Below are positions 8,762 to 18,284 of a stretch of 64,000 nucleotides of DNA, in pieces. The translations under genes were made by a program, and so were the position numbers. Positions within the stretch are counted from its first letter, which is position 1, and each line of letters opens with the position of its first letter. The notes under the pieces were generated by a model. The model had not been told where the DNA came from, did no database searches, and saw nothing but the letters and a program-made list of their open reading frames with translations. The stretch is from Salinivirgaceae bacterium (lineage in GTDB: Bacteria > Bacteroidota > Bacteroidia > Bacteroidales > SZUA-534), in contig JAGCNL010000055.1 in NCBI GenBank assembly GCA_017645945.1, forward strand, positions 31,239 through 95,238, in the 5' to 3' direction.

Positions 8762-11700
8762 ATGAAAAGATTACTGCTAATAATCGGGTTGTGTGCCGCA
8801 ATGGCTGGCAATATTTTTGCCCAGAGTCAGACAGCAAAGTTCAGCCCCGACCCTTACAAGTTCATTGACGAACTGAAGGTATTTTTCTCGAAATCGGAGG
8901 CCAACTATGATAGTGGCAAATTGTTGCTCAAGGAATTTGAGCCATACTGGCACGGCGGCTCATTCACCGAGGAGCAGCAGCAGAAAATCTACGAACTCAC
9001 CAACCAGATGGTGGCTCGCCGCGCACGAAATTTCCCGCACATCTTCAACTATATCAATGCTTTGCTGGTATTCTGCGAAAGCGAGATGACGCAGCAGGGC
9101 AACTATAAGGAGTGGTGCGATGGCCTGAACACGATTGTGTATGATAAATCGATGAAACTCAGCGATATAGACAAGTATGTGGTGAGTATCATCTACATGC
9201 TGCGCGACAAGGCCATCTACACGCAGGGCAGTATGAGATGGGTGAGCAGCAACAGTCATTTCGAGATTAACAAAATCAACGACACCGTCTGCTATTACTT
9301 TAATAATCTTGACCTTAAGTGCATTGTGCGCAAAGACAGCATGGTGATTTACGGCACCAAAGGCATCTACAACCCCATCTCGAACCGCTGGAGCGGCGGC
9401 CAGGGCACGGTTTATTGGGACCGCGCCGGCATTGCACGCGACACCTCCTGGGCCGAAATCGACTCGTACTCAATTTACCTCAACAAATCGTCGTACTCAA
9501 TTAAAAACGTGATTTTCTACCATTTAGCTTATTTCGGCTATCCGCTTGAGGGAACTCTGACCGACAAAGTCACAGAGACCACAACGCCGGGAAAATCGTC
9601 GTATCCGCAGTTCCGCAGCGATGAGAAAACATTTAATATTGAGGACCTTTTCACTGACATCAACTATTATGGCGGCTTCACAATCATGGGCGACAAGGTG
9701 GCCGGAACAGGCACAAACATCGACCCTGCCGCGCTCACAATCCTCCGCGATGTTGAATACGTGAACGAAAAAGGCGACACGCTGGTGAAAAAGCAGGTCT
9801 TTCTGGAGGTGAAATCGGAGTATTTTGGCATCCGCAAGAACGCCATCACATCGGCCAACGCGAAAATCAAGATGCTTATCGGCACCGACTCCATCTACCA
9901 CCCGGGCCTTCAGTTCAAGTATGCCGACGCCAACAAGGAGGTCAGCCTGATTCGCGACAATAGCCCTGAGAACCTGTCACGAAGCCCCTACTACGACTCG
10001 TACCACAATATGGAAATGAACTTCGGATTGCTGAGTTGGAAGATGAACGACAAGAAGATTTATTTCACCAACATTCTGGGCAGTAGTATCAGTATGGCCA
10101 CGTTCGAGTCGGAAAACTACTTCAGCGCCGAGCGCTACTACGAGGACCAAGGGCTTGAGGATGTGCACCCTTACCTGATGCTGCGAAGCTACGTGCGCAA
10201 ATACGGCTCTGAGGTTTTCGATGCCGAAGAGTTCTCGCGCCACATCAGAATGAGCCTACCAGTCACCAGACGTCTGCTTATCGGTTTGACTTACAAAGGC
10301 ATAGTCGATTTTGACACGAAAACCGAAATCTGCCGAATCAAGCCGAAACTCTACCGCTACCTCGACTGCATTGTTGAGAAGATTGACTACGACCTTATCC
10401 GCTTCGAGTCGCAGACCGTGTCGGGCGCAACCAACGGCATACTCGACCTGCGAAGTATGAATCTGGCCATCCAAGGCGTTCCGATGGTGAACGTGAGCGA
10501 CCGCCAGAACGTGATTTTCTATCCGAAAAATGAGGAGATTGTGGTCAAAAAGGATATGAGCTTCGATTTCGGCGGCCGTATTGATGCAGGTTTGTTCACT
10601 TTCCATGGCGACAACTTCAATTTCAACTACAACGATTTTATGGTTGAGCTGAACCACGTGGACTCACTGAATATCAGGGTGAAAGCTGGATGGGACGCGC
10701 AGGGACGGCAGTTGCTGGCCAACGTGCAGAGTACCATTGAGGACATCACCGGCAAACTCCGAATCGACGAGCCAGACAATAAATCGGGACGCAAAAACCT
10801 GCTTCAATACCCGATTTTCTCCAGTGAGAAAGACTCTTACGTCTATTATGACGACCCCGAAATTCAAGACGGCAAATATGTCCGCGACACCTTCTATTTC
10901 CAGGTTTATCCCTACGTCATCGACAGTTTGAACAGCTTCTCGACCGAGGGTATGGGATTTGAAGGCGAGCTGCACTCTGCCGATATCTTCCCTGTCTTCA
11001 AGCAAAAACTTGTGCTTCAGGAGGATAACTCTTTGGGATTTGTTGAGACAACACCCAACAACGGCTATCCAGCCTACCGCAGCAAAGGTCGGTTCAACAA
11101 CAAAATATGGTTGAGCAACATGGGTTTGCGGGGTAATGGAGAACTTGATTTCTCCGATGCCCGAATGGTGTCGAACGACTTCATCTTCTTCCCCGACTCC
11201 ACCAACGGCATAACATCGGCTCTGAACATTGCCGAGCAGAAGGGCGTCCACACTGATGTGTTGGGCACCAAGGTTGATGTGCACTGGGAACCATATAAAG
11301 ATGTGCTGACAATGAAGGATATGGGCCAGCCTATGCGAATGTATGGCGGCGAAGTTGCGTTCAGCGGAAAGTTGAACTACCACTCAAAATCGATGGACGG
11401 CAAGGGCTATGTTGAGCTGTACGACGCAAGGCTGACATCGGCAAGATTCGACTTCGCGCACACAAGTTTCAGCAGCAAGAGCGCCAAGTTTGAGATTAAC
11501 TCCGGACTGTCCGACCAGCTGGCTCTATCGACAGAAAATGTTGAGGCACAGGTTAATATGACAACAAAACTGGCAACCTTCAAATCGAATTTCGGCAACG
11601 GCCGCGTCGACTTCCCCGAAAACCTCTACGCTGCATGGATAGAGACTTTCTCATGGAAAATGCTTGACAAGCAGTTGCAGTTTGCCTCGAACGACGCGAC

Positions 11701-13432
11701 ACAGGAGTTTGTCAACGGCCGCGTGCGCCGTATAGAGCCAGGAGCCGCCAAGAATGCACCAAAAGGCTCTTTGTTCCTGTCGGTTCACAAAGGTCAGGAC
11801 TCACTTAACTGGGTATCGCCACTGGCCGATTTCGACTTAAAAACAAATGTGATATCAGCCCACAAAGTTGAACTTGTGGCAGTGGCCGACGCCCACATCT
11901 TCCCGGCTAACGGCGATGTCACCATCATGCCGATGGCCAAGATGAAGACTTTGACTGGAGCCAAACTGCTGGCTGACACCGAGAATAAATATCATAATTT
12001 CAAGGATGTAACGGTTGATGTCCTCTCGCGCAAGGATTACTACGGCCACGGCGACTACACTTACACCGAATCGGACGGAACGGTTGAATATATCAGCTTC
12101 GACCCGATTGCCGTCGACTCTACAGGCCAGACTTACGGCAACGGCAAGATAAAACGCGAGGAGGATTTCAGTCTCTCGCCCGATTTTGGTTATCAGGGCC
12201 AAGTGAAACTTGAAGCCCGCAAACCGCTGCTGCGCTACATCGGTTCAACATTGATGCGCCACAATTGCAGCATTGGAACTGTCTGGGTTAAGTTCGATGC
12301 CGAGGTCGACCCGAAGGATGTGTTTATCCCGATTGAAGAGCAGCCGATGAGTGCTGGCGATGAGTTCCTTGCCATTGGCGGCATGATGGCCACCGACTCG
12401 GTTCACGTCTACCCTGCATTCCTCACTCCGCGCAAGCTCTACAGCAACGTGCCAGTGGCTACCGCCAGAGGATTCCTCCACTACAACAAGAAGAATCAGG
12501 CGTATGAGATTGCCGAAAAAGAGCGCATGGCACAACCCGACAGTATCGGCGACTATATCTGCATCAATACGAACGGCTGCACAATAAATTCGGAGGGTGA
12601 AATCAATCTGGTGGCCAATCTGGGACGTGTGAAGCTGGTCAACAGCGGAACCACTGTTTATGACATTGATGCCGACAAGTACATTCTCGACATGATGACC
12701 ACGCTCAATTTCTACCTACCCGATGCGGCTCTGAAAATCATCACCGATACCATCCAAGCCATTCAGGGACTGGCTCCGGCAAGTCTGATGGGCGATGTCT
12801 ATACCCGCGGCGTGAGAAAGCTGCTAGGCCCAATTGAGGCGCGGAAAGTATTCAACGAGCAGCAGATGTTCGGCTCACTGAAAGTGGTGCCAGAAGAACT
12901 GAACAAGACCATCCTCTTCTCCGAACTGCGCATGACTTGGAACAAGAAAGTGAACTGCTGGCAGAGCGTTGGAGACCTTGGAATTGCCAATTTCGGCGGT
13001 GTGCAACTCAACAAGAAGTTGAAAGGAGTGTTTGAGGTTGAGCGCAAACGCAGCGGCGACGGCATGACTCTCTATCTCGAACTGACACCCGACCTCTGGT
13101 ACTTCTTCAGCTACAAGCGCGGATTCATGCAAGTGCTGAGTTCCGACAAGCAATTCAACGAACTTATCCACTCCATCAAGGGTAGTGCGCGCAAACTGCC
13201 AGCCGTCAAGGGTGAGGCCTCGTACATGTTCATGATGGCCGAGAATAAGAAGAAGAACGACTTTATGAAGCACTTGCAAGGCATGGAGGTTGAAGAAGAC
13301 GAGCAGATTGTGGATGAGGACGGCAACGTGTTTGTGCCTGAGGATGAAAGCAGTGAGCAGGAATCCGAAAGCACTGAAGATGGTGAAAGCGAACAAACTG
13401 AAAACGAAACAGATACAGAAAATGCAGAATAA
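8762..13432 (+). CDS. Very large secreted protein of unknown function
   Basis: Protein of 1556 residues that I cannot assign to a known function. It starts with a clear signal peptide (MKRLLLIIGLCAAMAGNIFAQ); the ATG at 8762 is chosen over an in-frame TTG two codons upstream. The first 200 residues look helical. Most of the rest alternates short beta strands with many Asp, Asn and Tyr residues and phrases such as MRMYGGEVAFSGKLNYHSKS and GNGELDFSDARMVSNDF, which suggests a long beta-helical or beta-sandwich protein. The C-terminus is a roughly 50-residue Glu/Ser/Asp-rich tail. No transmembrane segment is seen after the signal, so a periplasmic or outer-membrane-associated place is likely. It overlaps proB by 11 bases. 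Confidence 0.75.
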   Translation: MKRLLLIIGLCAAMAGNIFAQSQTAKFSPDPYKFIDELKVFFSKSEANYDSGKLLLKEFEPYWHGGSFTEEQQQKIYELTNQMVARRARNFPHIFNYINALLVFCESEMTQQGNYKEWCDGLNTIVYDKSMKLSDIDKYVVSIIYMLRDKAIYTQGSMRWVSSNSHFEINKINDTVCYYFNNLDLKCIVRKDSMVIYGTKGIYNPISNRWSGGQGTVYWDRAGIARDTSWAEIDSYSIYLNKSSYSIKNVIFYHLAYFGYPLEGTLTDKVTETTTPGKSSYPQFRSDEKTFNIEDLFTDINYYGGFTIMGDKVAGTGTNIDPAALTILRDVEYVNEKGDTLVKKQVFLEVKSEYFGIRKNAITSANAKIKMLIGTDSIYHPGLQFKYADANKEVSLIRDNSPENLSRSPYYDSYHNMEMNFGLLSWKMNDKKIYFTNILGSSISMATFESENYFSAERYYEDQGLEDVHPYLMLRSYVRKYGSEVFDAEEFSRHIRMSLPVTRRLLIGLTYKGIVDFDTKTEICRIKPKLYRYLDCIVEKIDYDLIRFESQTVSGATNGILDLRSMNLAIQGVPMVNVSDRQNVIFYPKNEEIVVKKDMSFDFGGRIDAGLFTFHGDNFNFNYNDFMVELNHVDSLNIRVKAGWDAQGRQLLANVQSTIEDITGKLRIDEPDNKSGRKNLLQYPIFSSEKDSYVYYDDPEIQDGKYVRDTFYFQVYPYVIDSLNSFSTEGMGFEGELHSADIFPVFKQKLVLQEDNSLGFVETTPNNGYPAYRSKGRFNNKIWLSNMGLRGNGELDFSDARMVSNDFIFFPDSTNGITSALNIAEQKGVHTDVLGTKVDVHWEPYKDVLTMKDMGQPMRMYGGEVAFSGKLNYHSKSMDGKGYVELYDARLTSARFDFAHTSFSSKSAKFEINSGLSDQLALSTENVEAQVNMTTKLATFKSNFGNGRVDFPENLYAAWIETFSWKMLDKQLQFASNDATQEFVNGRVRRIEPGAAKNAPKGSLFLSVHKGQDSLNWVSPLADFDLKTNVISAHKVELVAVADAHIFPANGDVTIMPMAKMKTLTGAKLLADTENKYHNFKDVTVDVLSRKDYYGHGDYTYTESDGTVEYISFDPIAVDSTGQTYGNGKIKREEDFSLSPDFGYQGQVKLEARKPLLRYIGSTLMRHNCSIGTVWVKFDAEVDPKDVFIPIEEQPMSAGDEFLAIGGMMATDSVHVYPAFLTPRKLYSNVPVATARGFLHYNKKNQAYEIAEKERMAQPDSIGDYICINTNGCTINSEGEINLVANLGRVKLVNSGTTVYDIDADKYILDMMTTLNFYLPDAALKIITDTIQAIQGLAPASLMGDVYTRGVRKLLGPIEARKVFNEQQMFGSLKVVPEELNKTILFSELRMTWNKKVNCWQSVGDLGIANFGGVQLNKKLKGVFEVERKRSGDGMTLYLELTPDLWYFFSYKRGFMQVLSSDKQFNELIHSIKGSARKLPAVKGEASYMFMMAENKKKNDFMKHLQGMEVEEDEQIVDEDGNVFVPEDESSEQESESTEDGESEQTENETDTENAE

Positions 13433-14501
13433 ATTCAAACGGATAGCAATAAAGATTGGCAGCAACGTTCTGGCGCAGGCGGACGGCTCGCTCAACACAG
13501 CGCGTATCACTAATTTGGTGGAGCAGATTGCCACGCTGCAAAAATCCGGCACTGAGGTGATTGTAGTGTCGTCAGGCGCTGTGGCAGCCGGGCGCGGCAG
13601 TGTGGCCGTGTCAAAGAAAACCGACCTTGTGGCCGCCAAACAGCTGTGGGCCGCTGTGGGACAGGTGAAACTGATGTCGCTCTACACGCAACTTTTTAGC
13701 GCTCAAGGACTTGTGTGTGCACAAGTGCTCACCACGAAAGAGAATTTCGGCGACCGCCGTCACTATCTAAACATGAAAAACTGCATCACAACGATGCTTG
13801 AGAACCGCGTGATTCCCATTGTGAATGAGAACGATACAATCTCAGTCACCGAGCTGATGTTCACTGATAACGACGAACTCTCGGGCCTGATTGCCTCGAT
13901 GATGAACTGCGACTCATTATTCATCCTCTCAAACATCGACGGCGTGTTCACTGGAGCTCCTGACCAGCCCGACTCAAAACTGATTCGCAAGATTGACACA
14001 GGATTCGCATCGCTGCAGAAATACATTGCCCCGACAAAATCGGGCTTCGGGCGCGGCGGAATGCTCACCAAATGCTCCATTGCCGCAAAAATAGCCGGCG
14101 AGGGCATCAACGTGTTCATTGCCAATGGCACACGCGACAATGTGCTGCTCGACATTGTGAACAACCAACTGAAGGATTTCACCCACTTTGTTCCGCATAG
14201 CAAGACCACCAATGTGAAAAAATGGCTGGCTCACTCGCAGTCGTTTGCCAAAGGGTTTGTGACTGTCAATCAGGGAGCTATGGACGCCTTGACGGGCGAA
14301 AAGGCCACCAGCCTGCTGTTCATCGGCATAACCGGCGTTGATGGCACGTTTGAAAAAGGCGACATTGTGGGCATCTACGGGCCTGATGGTCAACAACTTG
14401 GCATCGGACGCGCCATGTACGACTCGCAAACCGTGGCCGAATGCATGGGTAAGAAACAAAGCCGCCCGTTTGTGCATTACGACTATCTGGTGCTGAATTA
14501 A
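13422..14501 (+). CDS. proB: Glutamate 5-kinase
   Basis: Protein of 359 residues catalysing ATP-dependent phosphorylation of glutamate, the first step of proline synthesis. The amino-acid kinase domain (residues 1-260) begins FKRIAIKIGSNVL and contains VVSSGAVAAGR, IPIVNENDTISV, TDNDELSGLIASMM and GFGRGGMLTKCSIAAKIA. The C-terminal 90 residues fit a PUA domain. The start at 13422 is chosen because it places the kinase motif directly at the N-terminus; the frame also runs open further upstream through the previous gene. The 11-base overlap with the preceding large gene suggests translational coupling. proA, often the neighbour of proB, is not present nearby. Confidence 0.95.
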   Translation: MQNKFKRIAIKIGSNVLAQADGSLNTARITNLVEQIATLQKSGTEVIVVSSGAVAAGRGSVAVSKKTDLVAAKQLWAAVGQVKLMSLYTQLFSAQGLVCAQVLTTKENFGDRRHYLNMKNCITTMLENRVIPIVNENDTISVTELMFTDNDELSGLIASMMNCDSLFILSNIDGVFTGAPDQPDSKLIRKIDTGFASLQKYIAPTKSGFGRGGMLTKCSIAAKIAGEGINVFIANGTRDNVLLDIVNNQLKDFTHFVPHSKTTNVKKWLAHSQSFAKGFVTVNQGAMDALTGEKATSLLFIGITGVDGTFEKGDIVGIYGPDGQQLGIGRAMYDSQTVAECMGKKQSRPFVHYDYLVLN

Positions 14502-14568
14502 TTTTTTCGCACAACCAACTGTTCGTTTGGCTATCTTTATGGCATTAAAACAATAAATTATTACCAAT

Positions 14569-15840
14569 ATGAAAACGAAACGATTTCTCTACCTGTGTGT
14601 TGCGATGTCGATGACGTTCTTTGCTTGTAACAAAGACGACAGCAGCGAAGAAGAAAAAGGAACTGACAGTGCAAGAACCTCCGAAAAAACTGAAAGTATT
14701 AAGGGATCAGATGGGGAAGCCGCTGAACCTGGTGTTTACGATTATTCTGAGGAAGGCGGCATTATTGGCGGAGAGAATGGTGGCGGAACAGCCGACACGC
14801 TTGGCAACAAGGTAAAGCCAGGGTTGCTGACCGCCGGCGAGTGGAACGACCTCGACAACTGGGGCTTTTGGGTGAAATTGCTGAACAACAACAATTATTA
14901 CGAAATGCCCAAATATTGGCGGCACTATCCAAAAAGCCTTGTGGCTGTGCGTCTTACCGATGCTGGCAACAATGTTGTTCCGAACGTTCGGGTTACGCTT
15001 TTGGGCGACGGCAAAGCCGAATTCTCCACCAAAACCGACAATGCGGGCCTCGCCTATTGCTGGATTAACCTATTCGACAGCGCGGCAATAAAGGCTCATT
15101 ACTCTCTGAAAATCGATGACGGCTTCACTGTCGATTCCGTCAAGCTGACAACAAAAGCCGATACTACACTGAATATTAACAATATAGTGCTGACATCAGC
15201 AAAACAGTCGTCGGCAACTGCCGATGTGGCGTTCATTGTTGACGCAACCGGCTCAATGATCGATGAGATAGATTTTCTGAAAGCAGACCTTGTCGATATT
15301 ATTTCTCGGGCGAATAGTCAGACTGGCGTTGAATTGCGGACTGGCGCACTCTTTTATCGCGATGTGGAAGACGAGTACCTGACTCGCGCCGACAATTTCT
15401 CGACAGATGTTCAAAAAACGCAGCAGTTTGTGGCCGCCCAGCGTGCCGATGGTGGCGGCGACTATCCCGAAGCCGTGCACACCGCTCTGGCTGCCGCTTT
15501 GCAGAACCTCTCGTGGAACGAGTCGGCTCGCGCCCGCATTGCTTTTCTGATTCTTGACGCGCCCGCGCATCACGAAGAAGGCGTCATTAAAAGTCTGCAA
15601 AACTCAATTTCGCTGTTCGCGCAGAACGGAATTAAAATCATTCCGGTAGCGGCCAGCGGTGCCGACAAGGAGACTGAGTTTATGCTACGCTTTTTCGACC
15701 TTGCCACTGGCGGAACCTACGTTTTCCTGACCGACGACAGCGGCATCGGCGGCTCGCACATCGAGGCATCAGTCGGCGATTACGAGGTTGAGGCTCTTGC
15801 CGATATTATGGTTCGGCTGATTGAAAAGTATGTGAAGTAA
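14569..15840 (+). CDS. Lipoprotein with a von Willebrand factor A domain
   Basis: Protein of 423 residues with lipoprotein signal MTFFAC (Cys20), then an acidic, Gly-rich linker of about 80 residues. Residues about 120-165 resemble a carboxypeptidase-regulatory/Ig-like strand domain (VAVRLTDAGNNVVPNVRVTL). From about residue 217 to the end lies a VWA domain: FIVDATGSM is the MIDAS metal-binding motif in a D-x-T-G-S variant, and GGGDYPEAVHTAL and RIAFLILDAPAH follow as expected. VWA domains bind protein partners through the metal ion; the partner is unknown. A TATCTTTA at 14531-14538 may be the promoter -7 element. Confidence 0.85.
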   Translation: MKTKRFLYLCVAMSMTFFACNKDDSSEEEKGTDSARTSEKTESIKGSDGEAAEPGVYDYSEEGGIIGGENGGGTADTLGNKVKPGLLTAGEWNDLDNWGFWVKLLNNNNYYEMPKYWRHYPKSLVAVRLTDAGNNVVPNVRVTLLGDGKAEFSTKTDNAGLAYCWINLFDSAAIKAHYSLKIDDGFTVDSVKLTTKADTTLNINNIVLTSAKQSSATADVAFIVDATGSMIDEIDFLKADLVDIISRANSQTGVELRTGALFYRDVEDEYLTRADNFSTDVQKTQQFVAAQRADGGGDYPEAVHTALAAALQNLSWNESARARIAFLILDAPAHHEEGVIKSLQNSISLFAQNGIKIIPVAASGADKETEFMLRFFDLATGGTYVFLTDDSGIGGSHIEASVGDYEVEALADIMVRLIEKYVK

Positions 15841-15926
15841 GGACGGAGGAGCTGCAACTACTCGTTAGGAAAAAATCCCAACAAATATCGCCAACAGCCT
15901 TGTTGGTTGAGATTTATGGGTGATGT

Positions 15927-16577
15927 TCAATCCTTAACCTTCTGCATCACCATCAATCCGTCGCGGATTGGGAACAGCACGTTTTCAACGCGCAGGTCAG
16001 TGTGGACCATATCGTTGAATTGCTGAAGGCCGGCGGTGTGGTTGTCGCTGTGGGGCGTGTCGCCGTTGATTTTGCCGTACCACAGCACATCGTCGGCAAC
16101 AATGAAGCCGCCCGTGCGCACCTCACTGATTATCAGGTTGTAGTATTCGGGATATTCGCGTTTGTCGGCATCGATAAAAACCAAATCGAAATTGCCGCCA
16201 AGAGTGGGGACAATCTGCCGCGCATCGCCCAAGTGATAGACAATGCGGTTGGCGTAGGGGCTGCGGTCGAGAAACGAGCGTGTGAAATCCTCCAGTTCGT
16301 CGTTCACATCAATGGTGTGCAAGACCGAGCCTTCGGGCATTCCGGCGGCCATACACAAGGCCGAATATCCCGTAAAGGTGCCCAACTCGAGCACGCGCTG
16401 CGGCCGTATCATCCGGCACATCATCTCCAAGACCTTGCCCTGAAGGTGCCCCGCCACCATCTGCGGACGAAGGATTTTCAGGTAGGTCTGACGCTCCAGC
16501 TCGTTGAGCAAGTCGCTCGCGGCTGTTGTGTGCTCCTCAATGTATTGGTCAACGCTATGGTCGAATCGCTGCGGCAT
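15927..16577 (-). CDS. Class I SAM-dependent O-methyltransferase
   Basis: Protein of 216 residues in the COG4122 (caffeoyl-CoA/catechol O-methyltransferase-like) family. Motifs seen: RVLELGTFTGYSALCMA (SAM binding), a following acidic HTIDVNDE, DLVFIDADKREYPEYYN (metal-binding Asp-Ala-Asp) and IVADDVLWYGKI. The natural substrate in Bacteroidota is not established. The gene stands between the convergent VWA lipoprotein gene and a 230-base low-complexity tract that separates it from rseP, so it may be transcribed with rseP or alone. Confidence 0.92.
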   Translation of the reverse strand: MPQRFDHSVDQYIEEHTTAASDLLNELERQTYLKILRPQMVAGHLQGKVLEMMCRMIRPQRVLELGTFTGYSALCMAAGMPEGSVLHTIDVNDELEDFTRSFLDRSPYANRIVYHLGDARQIVPTLGGNFDLVFIDADKREYPEYYNLIISEVRTGGFIVADDVLWYGKINGDTPHSDNHTAGLQQFNDMVHTDLRVENVLFPIRDGLMVMQKVKD

Positions 16578-16811
16578 TGTTAAGGGTGAGAGTTAAGAGG
16601 TAAGTGTTTAGATTATTGGTGAATCGGTGAATTGTTTAAAAGTTGAGTCGCTTCGCTGTTTAACAGGTTTAAAGTTTAGAAGGTTTAGTGCTTTTGCTGT
16701 TTAGAAAGTTGAGTTTCTAAACCTTCTCAACCTTCTAAACTATCTCAACCAATTCCATTAAATTGTTAATTATCTACTCCTAAATCCTAATTCCTAAATT
16801 CTAACTCCTAC
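16578..16811. repeat. Low-complexity intergenic tract after rseP
   Basis: About 230 bases of degenerate short words between two minus-strand genes. Next to the methyltransferase start are GTTAAG/GAGAGTTAAGAGG words; in the middle GTTTAGAAGGTTTAG and its inverted form CTAAACCTTCTCAACC (16670-16752), able to fold into a long imperfect hairpin; next to rseP is a 7-base-period tract whose minus-strand words are GAGTTAG, AATTTAG, GAATTAG and GATTTAG. The rseP stop codon TAG is itself the first stop of this tract. Confidence 0.75.
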
Positions 16812-18127
16812 CTAAAGAGTTTCACAATATCGTTGCCGTTGGCGTAGATGAGCAGTGTGAGCAGCAGAATCAGGCCAATGTATTGTGCAATCTCCATAGC
16901 GCGGTCGCTCGGTTTGCGACGGGTAATCATCTCGTAAAGGATGAACATTGCGTGGCCGCCGTCGAGAGCCGGAATGGGCAGAATGTTGAGCACAGCCAGC
17001 ATAATGCTTAAGAAACTTGTCATACTCCAGAACGAGTACCAGTCCCAAGTGCCGGGGAAAATCTTTCCAATGGCGATGAATCCGCCAAGCGACTCGTAGG
17101 CTTTGGTTTCGGGCTTCACAATCAGTTTGAACTGTTTCAGATAGTCGCGTGCCACGACAAACGCCTTTTTGGCTCCGGCGGGAATGGCGGCAAAGAATCC
17201 GTATTCAATCTTACGCAGCTCGAAGATGCCCTCTGAAGTTGCCTGCACACCGATTTTGCTGTCGGCGCCAATGGCAACGGCAAGCGTCTGCGGCTGTCCG
17301 TCGCGAATAATGTTGATGCCGATTGTGGTGTCTTTATATGCGGCAATGGCTGCGCGGAACTCGTCGAAATATTCGGTCGGGATTGTGTCGATGCCCACAA
17401 TCTTGTCGCCAACCTGCATTCCGGCGGCTTTGGCTGGCGAATCGTCAGGGAACCATCCAGCCACAAACGGAATACGCGGCGTAATGAACTGACTGCCTTT
17501 GAGAATATAAGGTATAATGCTGTCCGACAAGGCGATATCGACGCGCTCGCCGTCGCGCTCCACCTGAATGTTCTTCGACTCGTTCAGCAGAATGTAGGCC
17601 GTGATGGCAGTGGCCTTCTCAACCCGCTCACCGTCGACGCTGATAACCTTGTCGCCGTTCTGCAGGCCCGAGCGCAGCGCCACCGAGTCGCATACAATGC
17701 CGTACTTCATATTCTCGGTGGGCAGATACTCCTCGCCCCAAGTGTAGAGAATTCCGGCATAGATGCCCATTGCCATTATCAGGTTGAACATCACTCCGGC
17801 CACAATAATCAGCAGCCTTTGCCACGGCTTTTTCGAGCGGAACTCGTCGGGTTTGGGTGGCAGAGCCATTTGCTCCTTGTCCATACTCTCGTCAATCATT
17901 CCGGCAATCTTCACGTAGCCGCCCAGCGGAAGCCAGCCAATGCCGTACTCCGTGTCGCTGTTTTTTGGTTTGAACTTGAAGAGCGAGAACCACGGGTCGA
18001 AGAAAAGGTAGAACTTCTCGACACGTGTTTTGAACGCTTTCGCGAAAATAAAATGCCCGAACTCGTGGAATATCACCAAAAGCGACAGGCTCAAAAGCAG
18101 TTGTGCAATTCGAATTAATGTTTCCAT
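16808..18127 (-). CDS. rseP: Site-2 protease RseP (membrane zinc metalloprotease)
   Basis: Protein of 439 residues. It has the HExxH zinc site in the first membrane segment (FHEFGH, His21-Glu22-His25), two PDZ-like regions in the periplasmic part (around ALRSGLQNGDKVISVDG and SPAKAAGMQVGDKIVGID), and the conserved NILPIPALDGGH motif with the third zinc ligand Asp near the C-terminal membrane segments. It cleaves transmembrane substrates such as anti-sigma factors and signal-peptide remnants. It is the last gene of the M23 peptidase-dxr-rseP unit, 153 bases after dxr. The C-terminus (NDIVKLFR) runs directly into a repeat tract. Confidence 0.95.
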   Translation of the reverse strand: METLIRIAQLLLSLSLLVIFHEFGHFIFAKAFKTRVEKFYLFFDPWFSLFKFKPKNSDTEYGIGWLPLGGYVKIAGMIDESMDKEQMALPPKPDEFRSKKPWQRLLIIVAGVMFNLIMAMGIYAGILYTWGEEYLPTENMKYGIVCDSVALRSGLQNGDKVISVDGERVEKATAITAYILLNESKNIQVERDGERVDIALSDSIIPYILKGSQFITPRIPFVAGWFPDDSPAKAAGMQVGDKIVGIDTIPTEYFDEFRAAIAAYKDTTIGINIIRDGQPQTLAVAIGADSKIGVQATSEGIFELRKIEYGFFAAIPAGAKKAFVVARDYLKQFKLIVKPETKAYESLGGFIAIGKIFPGTWDWYSFWSMTSFLSIMLAVLNILPIPALDGGHAMFILYEMITRRKPSDRAMEIAQYIGLILLLTLLIYANGNDIVKLFR

Positions 18128-18284
18128 TTATAATTGTTGATTTATTGATTATCTGATTTATTGACTTTAGACTACAGACTACGGTCAACGGACGCATAGT
18201 GCATTTAAATAATTCATTTTCTGTTGTCTGATGTCTTAAGTCTGTTGTCCTTCAAATTACTATCTCCTAACTCCTAATTCCTAA
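18128..18284. repeat. Low-complexity tract between dxr and rseP
   Basis: In minus-strand order from the dxr stop: a 7-base-period tract (GATTTAG, GAATTAG, GAGTTAG, GAGATAG), then words such as GTCTGTTGTCC and GTCTGATGTC..., then GTCTAAAGTC, then AATAAATC words leading into the rseP start. The dxr stop codon TAG is the first TAG of the 7-base tract. The tract lies inside a probable operon, so it would be transcribed. Confidence 0.75.
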
